DNA of 52,857 bases. It comes from Lachnospiraceae bacterium. Its GTDB lineage: Bacteria > Bacillota > Clostridia > Lachnospirales > Lachnospiraceae. Below, piece by piece: positions 26,077 to 34,614 of this stretch; within the stretch, counting starts at the first letter, position 1, and every line of letters begins with the position of its first letter. The notes beneath the pieces were generated by a model that had not been told where the DNA came from, searched no databases, and was given only the letters and a program-made list of their open reading frames with translations. Both the position numbers and the translations under genes were made by a program. The stretch lies in NCBI GenBank assembly GCA_910575005.1, contig CAJTCL010000019.1, forward strand, positions 1-52,857, written 5' to 3'.

Positions 26077-26663
26077 TACCCATTCCGCCTTTCTTCCAAC
26101 GCCTTCAACAAATATGCCATATTCTGACCAAGATTTCTCATTGTATCAAGACCTTCCCCGTCTTTCTGGACATCTCCCGGCATTTGTCCGTAGCCAATCG
26201 CCCAATAAGAGGAACCGGCCACAAACATATTTTGCAGCATAAAGAAATGATACATTGCATCAAGGGCAGTAAGTGCGCCTCCTCTGCGTGCAGCTGTAAC
26301 AGCCGCACCAACTTTGTGCCAAAACAGATTTTCATTTCGATTCATATCGGTTACTACTGATGCCCGTTCTAAAAATGCCTGCATATTCGCAGAAATGTTT
26401 GCCGTATAAACAGGCGAGCCGAGAATGATCCCATCAGCCTGTGTCATCTTCTCGAAAATTTCCTGAAACATATCCTTATTATGCACGCAGTTTTTTCTTC
26501 CGCCACAAGCCCAGCAAGCCTTGCAGGGTTCAATGATTTTTCCGGAAAGCTGAACCATCTCCGTTTCAATTCCTGCCTTATGCAGTTCCTCAAACACAGT
26601 ATCGATTAGGATTGCTGTGTTTCCGTCTTTTCTTGCGCTGCCGTTAATCGCTAAAACTTTCAT
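26076..26663 (-). CDS. NADPH-dependent FMN reductase / iron-sulfur flavoprotein family
   Basis: The 195-residue protein has the family start MKVLAINGSARKDGNTAIL with the FMN-phosphate loop, CKACWACGGRKNC near residue 48 (a CxxCxxC cluster-like motif of the iron-sulfur flavoprotein group) and GSPVYTANIS near 80. It transfers electrons between reduced cofactor and flavin or quinone acceptors in the cytoplasm. GGAGG precedes the ATG. It is co-transcribed with flavodoxins and aldo/keto reductases in Operon B. Confidence 0.88.
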   Translation of the reverse strand: MKVLAINGSARKDGNTAILIDTVFEELHKAGIETEMVQLSGKIIEPCKACWACGGRKNCVHNKDMFQEIFEKMTQADGIILGSPVYTANISANMQAFLERASVVTDMNRNENLFWHKVGAAVTAARRGGALTALDAMYHFFMLQNMFVAGSSYWAIGYGQMPGDVQKDGEGLDTMRNLGQNMAYLLKALEERRNG

Positions 26664-26689
26664 ATACTACCTCCACTTTACAAAATTTT

Positions 26690-27769
26690 TTAGTACCAAT
26701 CATGTTTCTCGCCACGGTCAATGGCATTGATACGCCCCATTTCCTCCTCTGTCAGTTCAAAATCAAACAATTCCGTGTTTTCCTGAATATGGTCGGGATT
26801 GCTGGAGCCGGGAATGACTACGACACCCTTTTGCAGATTCCACCGGAGAATCACCTGCGCCGATGATTTCCCATGCGCCGCAGCAATTTCCGAAATCACC
26901 TCATTCCCAAGCAGCTCTGCCGTATGTCCCCTGCCGCCAAGCGGATACCAGCCCTGCATTACAATCCCAAGATCGTGAATATATGGGATTACATCGTTTT
27001 CCTGATAATACGGGTGTATTTCATTCTGCACCAGAGCCGGGGTAATATTTATCTGTGGTAAAAATTCCTCCAGTTCTTCCACATACCAGTTTGATAAACC
27101 AAGCGAGCGTATTTTGCCGTCTGCAACCGCTTTTTCCATTGCAAGGTAAGCCTCCACATCGCCTGTTCCGGGGTGGTGGAGCAGCATCATGTCAATGTAG
27201 TCTATATCTAATTTGGCAAGCGCCTCCTCAATCGCTGCTTTCGGATGGTCAAACTGGTTCGGGTACAGCTTTGTAATGACAAAGATTTCCTCCCTCGGTA
27301 TGCCGGAGTTCCTCACAGCCTCCCCCACACTTTCCTCGTTATGGTACATATAGGCAGTATCAATCAGGCGGACGCCGCTGTTTAATGCCGCCGTGACAGA
27401 CTCCACACAAGTATCCCCGGTCAGACTATATGTGCCAATCCCATATATGGGCATTTCATACCCACTGTTCAATAAAACTGTCTTTGTTTCAAAGTTAAAA
27501 GAAATATCTCCTGTCATTGTATTGCCACCTCCCTGTGTCTGCTGTTCCTGCCCGCCAGTCATATCATGTTCCGTTTCCGCCTCAGTCTGTGCGGTTTCCG
27601 ATGCTGCTGACTGCTCCTGTTCTGTCTGCCCTGTTGTTTCAACACTTTCTGCCTGCCGGTTCTGCTCCGACACTTTATCCGCAGGGGAATCCGTCCCCGT
27701 CTGCTTTCCGCAGGCTGACAGCGAAACGATAAGCAGACAAGCGAGCATAAGATTAAACAGCCGTTTCAT
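26690..27769 (-). CDS. Aldo/keto reductase with lipoprotein signal
   Basis: The 359-residue protein starts with a lipobox signal (LLIVSLSAC, Cys20) and an acidic Gln-rich linker to about residue 85. A complete aldo/keto reductase barrel follows: [10 protein letters not shown], the catalytic [15 protein letters not shown] (D, Y), ITKLYPNQ (K), MMLLHHPG (H) and the cofactor loop [13 protein letters not shown]. An exported NADPH-type reductase is odd because the cofactor is normally cytoplasmic. The start has GGAGG and lies inside the end of the upstream acetyltransferase (17-bp overlap). Confidence 0.88.
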   Translation of the reverse strand: MKRLFNLMLACLLIVSLSACGKQTGTDSPADKVSEQNRQAESVETTGQTEQEQSAASETAQTEAETEHDMTGGQEQQTQGGGNTMTGDISFNFETKTVLLNSGYEMPIYGIGTYSLTGDTCVESVTAALNSGVRLIDTAYMYHNEESVGEAVRNSGIPREEIFVITKLYPNQFDHPKAAIEEALAKLDIDYIDMMLLHHPGTGDVEAYLAMEKAVADGKIRSLGLSNWYVEELEEFLPQINITPALVQNEIHPYYQENDVIPYIHDLGIVMQGWYPLGGRGHTAELLGNEVISEIAAAHGKSSAQVILRWNLQKGVVVIPGSSNPDHIQENTELFDFELTEEEMGRINAIDRGEKHDWY

Positions 27770-28355
27770 ACCGTTCCTCCTTTTCTTCCCGAACCACTTT
27801 CAGCACTTTTGCAGGAACACCTCCCACTACCGTCATTGTCGGAACATCCTGCGTCACGACTGCTCCCGCCGCAACCACTGCCCAATCGCCGATTGTGACT
27901 CCCGGCAGTATGGTTGCGTTAGAGCCAATCCATACATGAGCGCCAATCTTAATCGGCGCATAATGATTTTTCCGGTTTTCCTTTGGGTTCAGGTCATGGT
28001 TGATGGTTGCCAGCACTACATTGTGGCCTATCAATGCGCCGTCCCCGACTTCAATTCCGCCCTGATCCTGAAAATGGCATCCGGAATTGATGAATACATC
28101 TTTCCCGATTGTAATATTTTTCCCAAAGTCTGTATAAAACGGAGGAAACAGACGAAAGGTATCATCAATCTTTTTTCCTGTCAGCCGCCCCATGATCTCC
28201 CGAAGCTCCTCCGGTGTATGATACTGATTATTCAGTTCCATGCCAATCCGAACAGCTTCCTGAAAAAGCTCATTTGCATACGCAGCACGTTCGGCATTTT
28301 CTTCTGCTCCTTCCCGAAATCCATCTATCACTTCTTTTTCTGTCAAATCCTCCAT
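27753..28355 (-). CDS. Maltose/galactoside O-acetyltransferase family
   Basis: The 200-residue protein has an N-terminal Mac domain ([20 protein letters not shown]) and the left-handed beta-helix repeats of hexapeptide acetyltransferases ([37 protein letters not shown] with the catalytic His, and [20 protein letters not shown]). It moves acetyl from acetyl-CoA to sugars or similar hydroxyls. The ATG follows AAAGGGG very closely. It is one of the less obviously redox-related genes of Operon B. Confidence 0.88.
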   Translation of the reverse strand: MEDLTEKEVIDGFREGAEENAERAAYANELFQEAVRIGMELNNQYHTPEELREIMGRLTGKKIDDTFRLFPPFYTDFGKNITIGKDVFINSGCHFQDQGGIEVGDGALIGHNVVLATINHDLNPKENRKNHYAPIKIGAHVWIGSNATILPGVTIGDWAVVAAGAVVTQDVPTMTVVGGVPAKVLKVVREEKEERYETAV

Positions 28356-28397
28356 CCCCTTTTTTCAGTTTACATTGCCAATAAAATAAAAACTTCT

Positions 28398-29392
28398 TTA
28401 TATCTTCAGGTTTATCCGCCGCTTTTCTTCATTACTTTTTTGTATGGCTTCAACAATCCGTAGTACATCCACGCTTTCTTCAGGTTTTACAAGAAGTTTT
28501 TCACCATACGCAACCGCTCGGTAAATATTATCATAATACTCTCCATAATTGCCAATCTCTGTTGGAATCTTTTCCTGCAAAATCTTTCCCTGAAGCATTG
28601 TATAAACTGTACCAAAGGAATTTTCTTCATCCTGCCCCCAGTCTGCCGTACCCGGCCTTTCACCGTTAAGCAGCCTGGATTCCTGTATATCCTGCCCATA
28701 TTTGATGAAAGTAGCCTTTCTTCCATGAACCATAAAATGAGGTCCGGACTCCACGACAAGTTCGCCTGCCGACAAAATGATTCTTTTATCCGTATAATAC
28801 AAATGTATCTCAAAATTGTCGATACCAGAAGAACCCTTCCTTTGTTTCCGTAAATCCGCATAAACTTCATGCGGCATCCCGAAAAGAACATATGCCTGAT
28901 CTATCATATGAATACCAATTCACCAAGCCGATCTTCATTTATAAGTTTTTTCACCGTAAGGAAATCCCCGTCCAACCGCCTGTTCTGATAAATAGACAAA
29001 ATCACTTTTTTATCTGCTGCAATTCTGCACAGCTCAGCAGCTTCTTTACTCGTAGCTGCCACAGGCTTTTCTATTATAACGTGTTTCCCTGCCTGCATTG
29101 CAGATACCGCCATTGGAACATGGTATTGATTCGGTGTAGAAATCACAACAAGATCAATATCGTCAGCCAAAAGTTCTTCAAAACTCCGAACAATCTCAAT
29201 ATCCGGATATTCTTGTCTGGAATGATCAGATGTGCGTTCATATACTTTCCTTAATTCAAAATGTTGACTGGCATAAATAAATGGTGCATGAAAAATCTTT
29301 CCTGACATTCCAAATCCAGCCAGTCCTACTCTTATCCATTTGCCATATGCTTGATCTATATCCCTGCCTCCTAATCCATCTCCTTTTCCCAC
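28398..29392 (-). pseudogene. Gfo/Idh/MocA oxidoreductase with internal out-of-frame deletion
   Basis: The first part (29392 to 28904) has the Rossmann start IRVGLAGFGMSGKIFHAPFI and the EKPVA motif of the family. It stops at LGELVFI. The second part (28907 to 28398) resumes at MIDQAYVLFGMPHEVYADLR in another frame and carries the C-terminal domain. Intact relatives have roughly 30-40 residues between these points (an EAHFDR...LGSH segment), so about 100 bp appear deleted. The start, GTG or similar, overlaps the aldo/keto reductase end. Neither piece should be active. Confidence 0.8.
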
Positions 29393-30312
29393 TCCCGAAG
29401 TGTATGGACGCCTGTTTCATCGCCCAATCTTTCCAAGCGGCTGATCTCGTCAGCAGTCAGCTCAATCCGTGCCGCCTTTGCCGCCTCCTCAACCTGATTT
29501 ACCTTTGTTACTCCGATAATAGGGAGCGTGCCTTTTGCAATCGCCCATGCCGTCGCAACCTGCGCAGGGCTGGCGTCAAAACGTGTTCCTATCAGTTTCA
29601 GTTCATCAATCAATGCTTTCAGTTCTTTCAGATGCGGGTTATACGCCTCTCCCCTCCCTGTTCCTTCCGGAAATGGATTTGTTTCATTATACCGTCCGGT
29701 AAGCGCCCCCTGTTCCAATACCATGTAGGAATAGAATGTAATGCCATTTTCCTTACAGTAATCAAGGATACCCGCACGCTCCGAAGAACGGTGTAACAGA
29801 CTGTAATGGTTCTGCACCGCAGAGATTTTCAAGCCCTCTGCCGCAAGGATTTCATTCGCCCTTTTTATCTCCGCAAGGTTGTGGTTGGAAACGCCGATTG
29901 TCTTAATCTGTCCGCTTTTTGCCAGCGGGATTAAATCCGGCGTCCATTTTTCGACATCCATCGGATTGTGTATCCAATAAACATCAATCACATCGGTATA
30001 CAGACGTTCCTTGCTCCCATCAATCATTTCCTGCATGGCATCCGGCGAACTGCCGGCTATCTGCGGCGTGAATTTTGTGGAAATGATAACGCTGTCCCTG
30101 CGCACATCTTTTACAAAATTACCAAGAATACGTTCAGAAGTCCCTTCTCCGTAAACCGCTGCCGTGTCCCACAGGTTCAGCCCGCACTCCACTGCTTTCT
30201 CAAACACCGGCTTCAATTCTTCTTCAAATAAATGATTTCCAAATACCTGATCCCCTCCGGCGGCTCCAACGCCCCAAGACCAGGCTCCCAATGCAATTTT
30301 CGGTAATGTCAT
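29371..30312 (-). CDS. Aldo/keto reductase
   Basis: The 313-residue cytoplasmic reductase starts at ATG 30312 (AGGAGG eight bases before). It has IALGAWSWGVG, the tetrad residues in LWDTAAVYGEGTSE (D, Y), STKFTPQ (K) and YWIHNPMD (H), and the NADPH loop PIIGVTKVNQVEEA. It belongs to the YajO/perakine-reductase-like side of the family. It lies 26 bp after the hydrolase gene in Operon B. The substrate is unknown. Confidence 0.9.
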   Translation of the reverse strand: MTLPKIALGAWSWGVGAAGGDQVFGNHLFEEELKPVFEKAVECGLNLWDTAAVYGEGTSERILGNFVKDVRRDSVIISTKFTPQIAGSSPDAMQEMIDGSKERLYTDVIDVYWIHNPMDVEKWTPDLIPLAKSGQIKTIGVSNHNLAEIKRANEILAAEGLKISAVQNHYSLLHRSSERAGILDYCKENGITFYSYMVLEQGALTGRYNETNPFPEGTGRGEAYNPHLKELKALIDELKLIGTRFDASPAQVATAWAIAKGTLPIIGVTKVNQVEEAAKAARIELTADEISRLERLGDETGVHTLREWEKEMD

Positions 30313-30338
30313 ATTCAAATCCTCCTGTTTTCTATTTT

Positions 30339-31340
30339 TTATTTCAAATTTTCCTTAAAAAACTGCTCCAGCTTATCAAACGGAATCTTCTCCATATTGT
30401 CATACAGATCCACATGATCCGCATCCGGAACAATTACCAGTTCTTTCGGTTCTGAAGCTGCGGCATAGGCATCTTCCGAATAATAACGGGAATGTGCCTT
30501 TTCCCCGGCAACCAGCAAAATCGGGCGGGGAGATACCTCTTTGATGTTTGTCATCAATGGGAAATTCCAAAATGACACAGGCATTGTTGCCGTCCATGAA
30601 GATACAAAATTCACAGCGCGTGGGTGTCTCGCTCTTACTGCATAATAATTGTAAAACGCTGCAAATGCAGGGTCAGCGCCCTCCGGCAGTTCCTGCGGAA
30701 TTTCCATCATTCCTGTAATCGGCTCATTATTCTCATCAAAAGCAATTTCATGGTTGCCCAATGCAAACGTGCCATTCTCCGCATCTTTCCAACGCTGCCT
30801 GCTCAGATACTCCTTGATTTTGTTTCTCTGCTCCTCCGTATAATAATCCATGTGTCCCTTACTCATATCACGGGACATATCGTACATGGAGAATGTGGCT
30901 ACCGCTTTCATTCTGGTATCCGTTCCCGCAGCGGTAACCGCCATTCCCGAAAGCCCGCATATGCCGACTGCGCCAATACGCTCCCTGTCAACATAGGGAA
31001 GCAGACCAATATAGTCCACCGCCGCACTGTAATCTTCCGTAAATATGTCCGGTGACGCCGTGTTTCGTACCTCACCGCCGCTCTCCCCGCCAAAGGACGG
31101 ATCAAAGGCTATACTGACAAAACCACGGGCAGCCAGCTCCTGTGCATAAAGACCGGAAGCCTGTTCTTTCACAGCGCCGAAAGGACCGGATATAATAATT
31201 GCCGGGTTCTTTTTCCCTTCATAGCCTTCCGGAAGATATAAGTCTCCTGCAAGCTTGATACCGTACCGATTTTTAAAACAAACTTTTTTCATTTTAATTT
31301 TGGGATTAACTTTAAATGTTCTGGTGTCCTTGTGATCCAT
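30339..31340 (-). CDS. Alpha/beta hydrolase (dienelactone hydrolase-like)
   Basis: The 333-residue protein has the hydrolase fold signature: a core beta-sheet, the oxyanion region PAIIISGPFGAVKEQASG, the nucleophile elbow GICGLSGMAVTA, and a late Asp/His pair (VVPDADHVDLY). The ATG at 31340 follows AAGGAGA and is preferred to an ATG 18 bases upstream. Such enzymes often sit with aldo/keto reductases and flavodoxins in clostridial detoxification operons. The substrate is unknown. Confidence 0.85.
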   Translation of the reverse strand: MDHKDTRTFKVNPKIKMKKVCFKNRYGIKLAGDLYLPEGYEGKKNPAIIISGPFGAVKEQASGLYAQELAARGFVSIAFDPSFGGESGGEVRNTASPDIFTEDYSAAVDYIGLLPYVDRERIGAVGICGLSGMAVTAAGTDTRMKAVATFSMYDMSRDMSKGHMDYYTEEQRNKIKEYLSRQRWKDAENGTFALGNHEIAFDENNEPITGMMEIPQELPEGADPAFAAFYNYYAVRARHPRAVNFVSSWTATMPVSFWNFPLMTNIKEVSPRPILLVAGEKAHSRYYSEDAYAAASEPKELVIVPDADHVDLYDNMEKIPFDKLEQFFKENLK

Positions 31341-31362
31341 TTGCAAATCTCCTTCCATACCG

Positions 31363-31590
31363 TTATGATTCTTTTAGCTTATAGAGCAGGTAATCCAGGC
31401 AGTCTATCTGTTTCTGTCCTTTGTGGACAGAGTCAAGCAAAGCGTTCCTGTGATTCCTAAGTATTGGCATCATATCCGAAAACTGCCCCTCTTTTACAAA
31501 AACCATGCACAAATCTATAGTCTTCTGGTCACAGCCTGCATCAATCAGGTTCTGATGTATCTTTTCATATTGCTCTTCTGCCTCTTCCAT
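31363..31590 (-). CDS. Small helical protein, first gene of Operon B
   Basis: The 75-residue protein (MEEAEEQYEKIHQNLIDAGC) is entirely helical, with two Cys (C20, C28) and a basic end. I have seen similar small proteins next to aldo/keto reductase operons but know of no function. GAAGGAAG precedes the ATG and a near-consensus promoter lies 25 bp further upstream, so it heads the operon. Confidence 0.7.
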   Translation of the reverse strand: MEEAEEQYEKIHQNLIDAGCDQKTIDLCMVFVKEGQFSDMMPILRNHRNALLDSVHKGQKQIDCLDYLLYKLKES

Positions 31591-31614
31591 ATCTTACTTC
31601 CTTCTTTTGAATCC

Positions 31615-31643
31615 ATTATAAATTTTTTGAAACATAATATCAA
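31615..31643 (-). promoter_or_regulatory. Promoter of Operon B
   Basis: On the minus strand TTGATA (31638-31643) and TATAAT (31615-31620) are separated by exactly 17 bp, close to the sigma-A consensus. TATAATGG and the -35 are the same as in the Operon A promoter. Confidence 0.85.
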
Positions 31644-31666
31644 ATACATATAATATATACATATCT

Positions 31667-31681
31667 ATACCAAAAAAGTAT
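31667..31681. promoter_or_regulatory. LysR-type box upstream of Operon B
   Basis: ATAC-N7-GTAT, a classic T-N11-A site, lies with 23 bp between it and the -35 of Operon B. The same site at the same distance stands before Operon A. Confidence 0.7.
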
Positions 31682-31708
31682 TTATAGAGCTATTGACTTT
31701 CCAGCCGT

Positions 31709-32392
31709 TTATTCTACGGTAAGAAGAAACGGCATAACCATTAACAATAAATAAGAAGCCAAACGAAACCACTTCACTGTATCGGGGATTTCACTACCCA
31801 TCTTCTTAGAAAGCGCCCCTGTCACGATAACCAACAAAAGGACAGGGCTTACCATACTGGAAAGGCTGAATGCCATGCCTGCCATTCCCGCCAGCGGGAC
31901 AGGCTGTGAAAAGCAATATCCAATCATCAGCAAAAGCGGGGCGCATGGCGTAATGCCATAAGTCAGGCCTGCGGCAAACATTGGGACAACTCCGGCTTTT
32001 CCCTTCTGTTTCCCACATTCTTTGCACCCTCCGCATTTTTGATGTTTTTTCCCCTCCGCTTTCCATTCCAAAAACCATCGGACTGCCAGAAATACGCCAA
32101 TTGCGCTCATAGCCACTTGAGAGAACAGCCGCAGGTTAAAAGAACCAATCATTCCATCCCTTCCGATAAACTGTCTGGCTGTCACAGCAGAAATAATACA
32201 AAGCAGGGAAACGCCAAACATTTTTCCAAGGAAAAAACTAATAAATGATAGGATCCCTTTTTTCACCCCGCCAGAATGCGATACTACATAGGAAGAAAGG
32301 AATGTACTGATCATTGGGCTGCAGCAAGTACCACAGCCAAGGCCGATAGATACAGCCGTAGTCAGAGCCGGAACAATCATAGATGCATTCAT
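31709..32392 (-). CDS. CcdA/DsbD-like membrane electron carrier
   Basis: The 227-residue protein has about six membrane helices. Helix 1 ends GLGCGTCCSPMISTF and a later one begins GITPCAPLLLMIGYC, the paired Cys-Pro sites by which CcdA/DsbD proteins pass thiol electrons across the membrane. A cytoplasmic loop has CGGCKECGKQKGK, possibly a metal or cluster site. Its start overlaps the stop of the activator gene by 4 bp. It is last in Operon A and probably links cytoplasmic reductant to the external redox proteins, or serves the HgdB-like enzyme. Confidence 0.8.
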   Translation of the reverse strand: MNASMIVPALTTAVSIGLGCGTCCSPMISTFLSSYVVSHSGGVKKGILSFISFFLGKMFGVSLLCIISAVTARQFIGRDGMIGSFNLRLFSQVAMSAIGVFLAVRWFLEWKAEGKKHQKCGGCKECGKQKGKAGVVPMFAAGLTYGITPCAPLLLMIGYCFSQPVPLAGMAGMAFSLSSMVSPVLLLVIVTGALSKKMGSEIPDTVKWFRLASYLLLMVMPFLLTVE

Positions 32393-33189
32393 ACGCCACC
32401 TCTTTCACTGGCAATCAATGCCGCCCCTACCGCACCATTGAACTGCGGATATTTTGCAACATATACATCCCTCATCATTTCTTCTTCAAAAGCCCTGTGA
32501 ATGCCTGTATTTAAGGCACCGCCGCCAGTCATCAGAATGTCCCCGCCTTTTTCAGATTTTTTCATCATCTTAATGATCCTCTTCGCCATCGACAGATGCA
32601 TACCCGCCAGAATATCACGCCTGTCAAACTTCCTTGCCACAAGTGAGATCACTTCTGACTGCGCAAACACAACACATGTACTGTTGATGTCACACGGCGC
32701 AGCGCTTTCCAGAGAAAGCGGCCCTACTTGGTCAATCGTTGTTTCCAGGATCTGTGCAATGACTTCCATAAATTTCCCGGTACCTGCGGCACATTTATCA
32801 TTCATCGTAAAATTCTTTACATTATAATTAGCATCCAGATAAATAACCTTACTGTCCTGCCCGCCAATATCCACCACCATGCCGGGACGGTAGCCTTTTG
32901 GCGCTGTCACACGCACCCCATAAGCATGTGCCGTAATCTCTGAAATATCGTCATCCGCCACATCTAGGATTTTACGGCTGTACCCGGTTGCCATAATATA
33001 GCCAATGTCACTGCGGTTTATTTCATATTTTTTACAAAGAGCAGCTACAATTTTCTTAGCTGTGCCGCTGTTATCAATCCCTGTCGGTAAAACTAAGGTA
33101 CTTACAACCTTTCCATCTTTCAGCAAGGCAGCTTTCAGATAAGTAGAGCCGCCATCAAGCCCAAGATAATATTTTCCCACGTCTTTCAC
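32389..33189 (-). CDS. ATPase activator of 2-hydroxyacyl-CoA dehydratase/double-cubane family (YjiL/HgdC-like)
   Basis: The 266-residue ASKHA-fold ATPase has GKYYLGLDGGSTYLKAALL (phosphate 1), GYIMATGYSRKIL, VVDIGGQDSKVI (phosphate 2), the cluster-binding NDKCAAGTGKFMEV plus DINSTCVVFAQSEVI, whose two cysteines per monomer bridge a [4Fe-4S] in the dimer, and ILMTGGGALNTGI. ATP hydrolysis drives one low-potential electron onto the partner protein. Translation probably starts at GTG 33189 (AAGGAAAGG upstream); the longer frame from 33315 only translates the two repeat copies. Confidence 0.9.
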   Translation of the reverse strand: MKDVGKYYLGLDGGSTYLKAALLKDGKVVSTLVLPTGIDNSGTAKKIVAALCKKYEINRSDIGYIMATGYSRKILDVADDDISEITAHAYGVRVTAPKGYRPGMVVDIGGQDSKVIYLDANYNVKNFTMNDKCAAGTGKFMEVIAQILETTIDQVGPLSLESAAPCDINSTCVVFAQSEVISLVARKFDRRDILAGMHLSMAKRIIKMMKKSEKGGDILMTGGGALNTGIHRAFEEEMMRDVYVAKYPQFNGAVGAALIASERGGV

Positions 33190-33193
33190 ATCC

Positions 33194-33247
33194 TTTCCTT
33201 GTTCTTGCACACGCTTTTTGTGCATAGAGGGATACCCTAAGGGTGTT
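33194..33247 (-). repeat. Double-hairpin repeat copy 1b
   Basis: Operon strand: ACCC-N3-GGGT, then TATCCCTCTATGCACA, with TGCACA-N7-TGTGCA as second hairpin, ending AACAAGGAAAGG. It lies between the HgdB-like stop and the activator start and its last bases provide the activator ribosome site. Confidence 0.8.
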
Positions 33248-33285
33248 TCCTTATTCCTGCACATTCTCTTTGTGCATAGAGGTAT
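33246..33285 (-). repeat. Double-hairpin repeat copy 1a (partial)
   Basis: Second-hairpin half only: ATACCTCTATGCACA and TGCACA-N7-TGTGCA, then GAATAAGGAAA. It encodes the last residues of the HgdB-like protein (TSMHKENVQE) and supplies its TAA stop. It abuts copy 1b in the same orientation. Confidence 0.75.
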
Positions 33286-34594
33286 GCTCAGAAATCGCTT
33301 CTTTTTGCTTTGCATACTCTTTCAGTTTGATCAGTTCAATAAATGCTTCAATACGGATACGCAATTGCTCCACATCTTCCTCGTTATAATCGCTTTCTAC
33401 CCGGATGATTGGAATATCCAGTTTCCCAAGTTCATCCTCCATGATCTGATATTCATAATCATAAACCAAGCATCCACGCAGTACATGGTAAACCACCCCC
33501 TGAATCCTGTGTTCCTTTATCATCTGTTTAATCCGATAAACCCTCTGGCTGTTATCCACAAACACCGGACAGGTGCATGGTTTTGTATAGCGGGAAGCAA
33601 GCGCCCTCATCATACCGTCAAAACTTGTGTCAATCACGGATACAGGATCATACAGCCCCCTCTCTCCCATGCAGGTTTCATCCGCTGCGAGGATTCCTCC
33701 CATTTCTTCAATCAGAAGTGGAATCTTAATATTAGGAAACGAAATGGGCGAGCCTGTCACAAGAATACGGGGCTGGTTTGGCCTGCTGATAAAATGCTCC
33801 TGGCTAAGCCGTGCTTTCATTTCAAGATTTAACTTATGCATCTGTCCCGCCCACACATCTGCAGGCATATAGGCATAGGCATTCATAATTGCCATCACCT
33901 GTGTTCCGTGCAGCAATGCCGGAGCGTGTTTTCTATATTTTAAGAACTCGGACATTTCATACTGCGCTTCCCCGACCGTGCGGATTCCTTCCGCCAAAGA
34001 CTGCGGTGTGATCTGTCTGCCTGTTTCTTTTTCCAGTATGGGAATCAGACGGTATAATTCCCGCAAAAATACCTCTGTATCCGCATCTTCTTTTTTCAAA
34101 GGAGGAATATGCAGCGGCACCGTGTTTTTTACAGAGCCGATAACGCCAGATAATTTCTTTTTACAGTCACAGGTCACAGGCGCAACCAGGAGGGAACATT
34201 GATCAAAGACCGGCAGGGCTTTGATTTTCCCAAACCCCATGACTGCCTTTACCAAAGGGCAGGCATCACGGGGAATATAATCATCTCCTATGGCATATGC
34301 CGTATAGCTGCCAGAGCAAAGGCGCACCGGCAGGGCTCCGGCAGCATAAACCAGTTCTGCGGGAACCATAACACATAATGTGCCAATCGTTTTCCTCTTT
34401 TCTGCACTGTTTTCTGCGCATAAAGGGATACCCCGCAAATTTACAAATGTATTTTCCAATGTTCCAAAGAAAGGCTTAGCGGCATCCGGCATTTCAGAAA
34501 GCGCCATTGCACGGTTTAAGTAAGACGCCGCCACTCTTGTAGATTTTTTGATAAATAATTCCCTCTGCCTGTTTGATCGTACCTGTTCCGCCAT
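33251..34594 (-). CDS. HgdB/YjiM-like double-cubane-type iron-sulfur protein
   Basis: The 447-residue protein belongs to the 2-hydroxyacyl-CoA dehydratase D-component family (COG1775). The cysteine pattern DACPLVK, DQCSLL, TCDCKKK, ETCMGER, KPCTCPVF and RGCLVYDYE resembles YjiM and the double-cubane cluster protein more than ordinary HgdB. Such proteins accept low-potential electrons from the activator encoded next and reduce small molecules; the substrate here is unknown. The ATG at 34594 follows AAGGAGA. Repeat copy 2 is in frame near residues 55-70 (GIPLCAENSAEKRK) and copy 1a forms the C-terminus. Confidence 0.88.
   Translation of the reverse strand: MAEQVRSNRQRELFIKKSTRVAASYLNRAMALSEMPDAAKPFFGTLENTFVNLRGIPLCAENSAEKRKTIGTLCVMVPAELVYAAGALPVRLCSGSYTAYAIGDDYIPRDACPLVKAVMGFGKIKALPVFDQCSLLVAPVTCDCKKKLSGVIGSVKNTVPLHIPPLKKEDADTEVFLRELYRLIPILEKETGRQITPQSLAEGIRTVGEAQYEMSEFLKYRKHAPALLHGTQVMAIMNAYAYMPADVWAGQMHKLNLEMKARLSQEHFISRPNQPRILVTGSPISFPNIKIPLLIEEMGGILAADETCMGERGLYDPVSVIDTSFDGMMRALASRYTKPCTCPVFVDNSQRVYRIKQMIKEHRIQGVVYHVLRGCLVYDYEYQIMEDELGKLDIPIIRVESDYNEEDVEQLRIRIEAFIELIKLKEYAKQKEAISEHTSMHKENVQE
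34391..34434 (-). repeat. Double-hairpin repeat copy 2
   Basis: Operon strand GGGTATCCCTTTATGCGCA followed by a TGCGC/GTGCA stem and AAAAGAGGAAAAC. It is read in frame in the HgdB-like gene as GIPLCAENSAEKRK. Confidence 0.7.
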
Positions 34595-34614
34595 CGCGAT
34601 TTCTCCTTCATTTT

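Noticed and set aside
25234-26127. Rightward 297-codon frame across two flavodoxin genes
   Set aside because: Antisense to strongly conserved flavodoxin and FMN-reductase genes.
27393-28463. Rightward 356-codon frame opposite the lipoprotein aldo/keto reductase and acetyltransferase
   Set aside because: Long only because the opposite strand is coding; no start signal and mixed composition.
33194-33285. CRISPR-like reading of the tandem repeat at 33.2 kb
   Set aside because: Only two adjacent units without spacers, and further copies are dispersed in genes.
33190-33315. Longer N-terminus for the activator ATPase starting at 33315
   Set aside because: The extra residues translate the repeat copies and overlap the upstream gene; the ASKHA domain starts just after GTG 33189.
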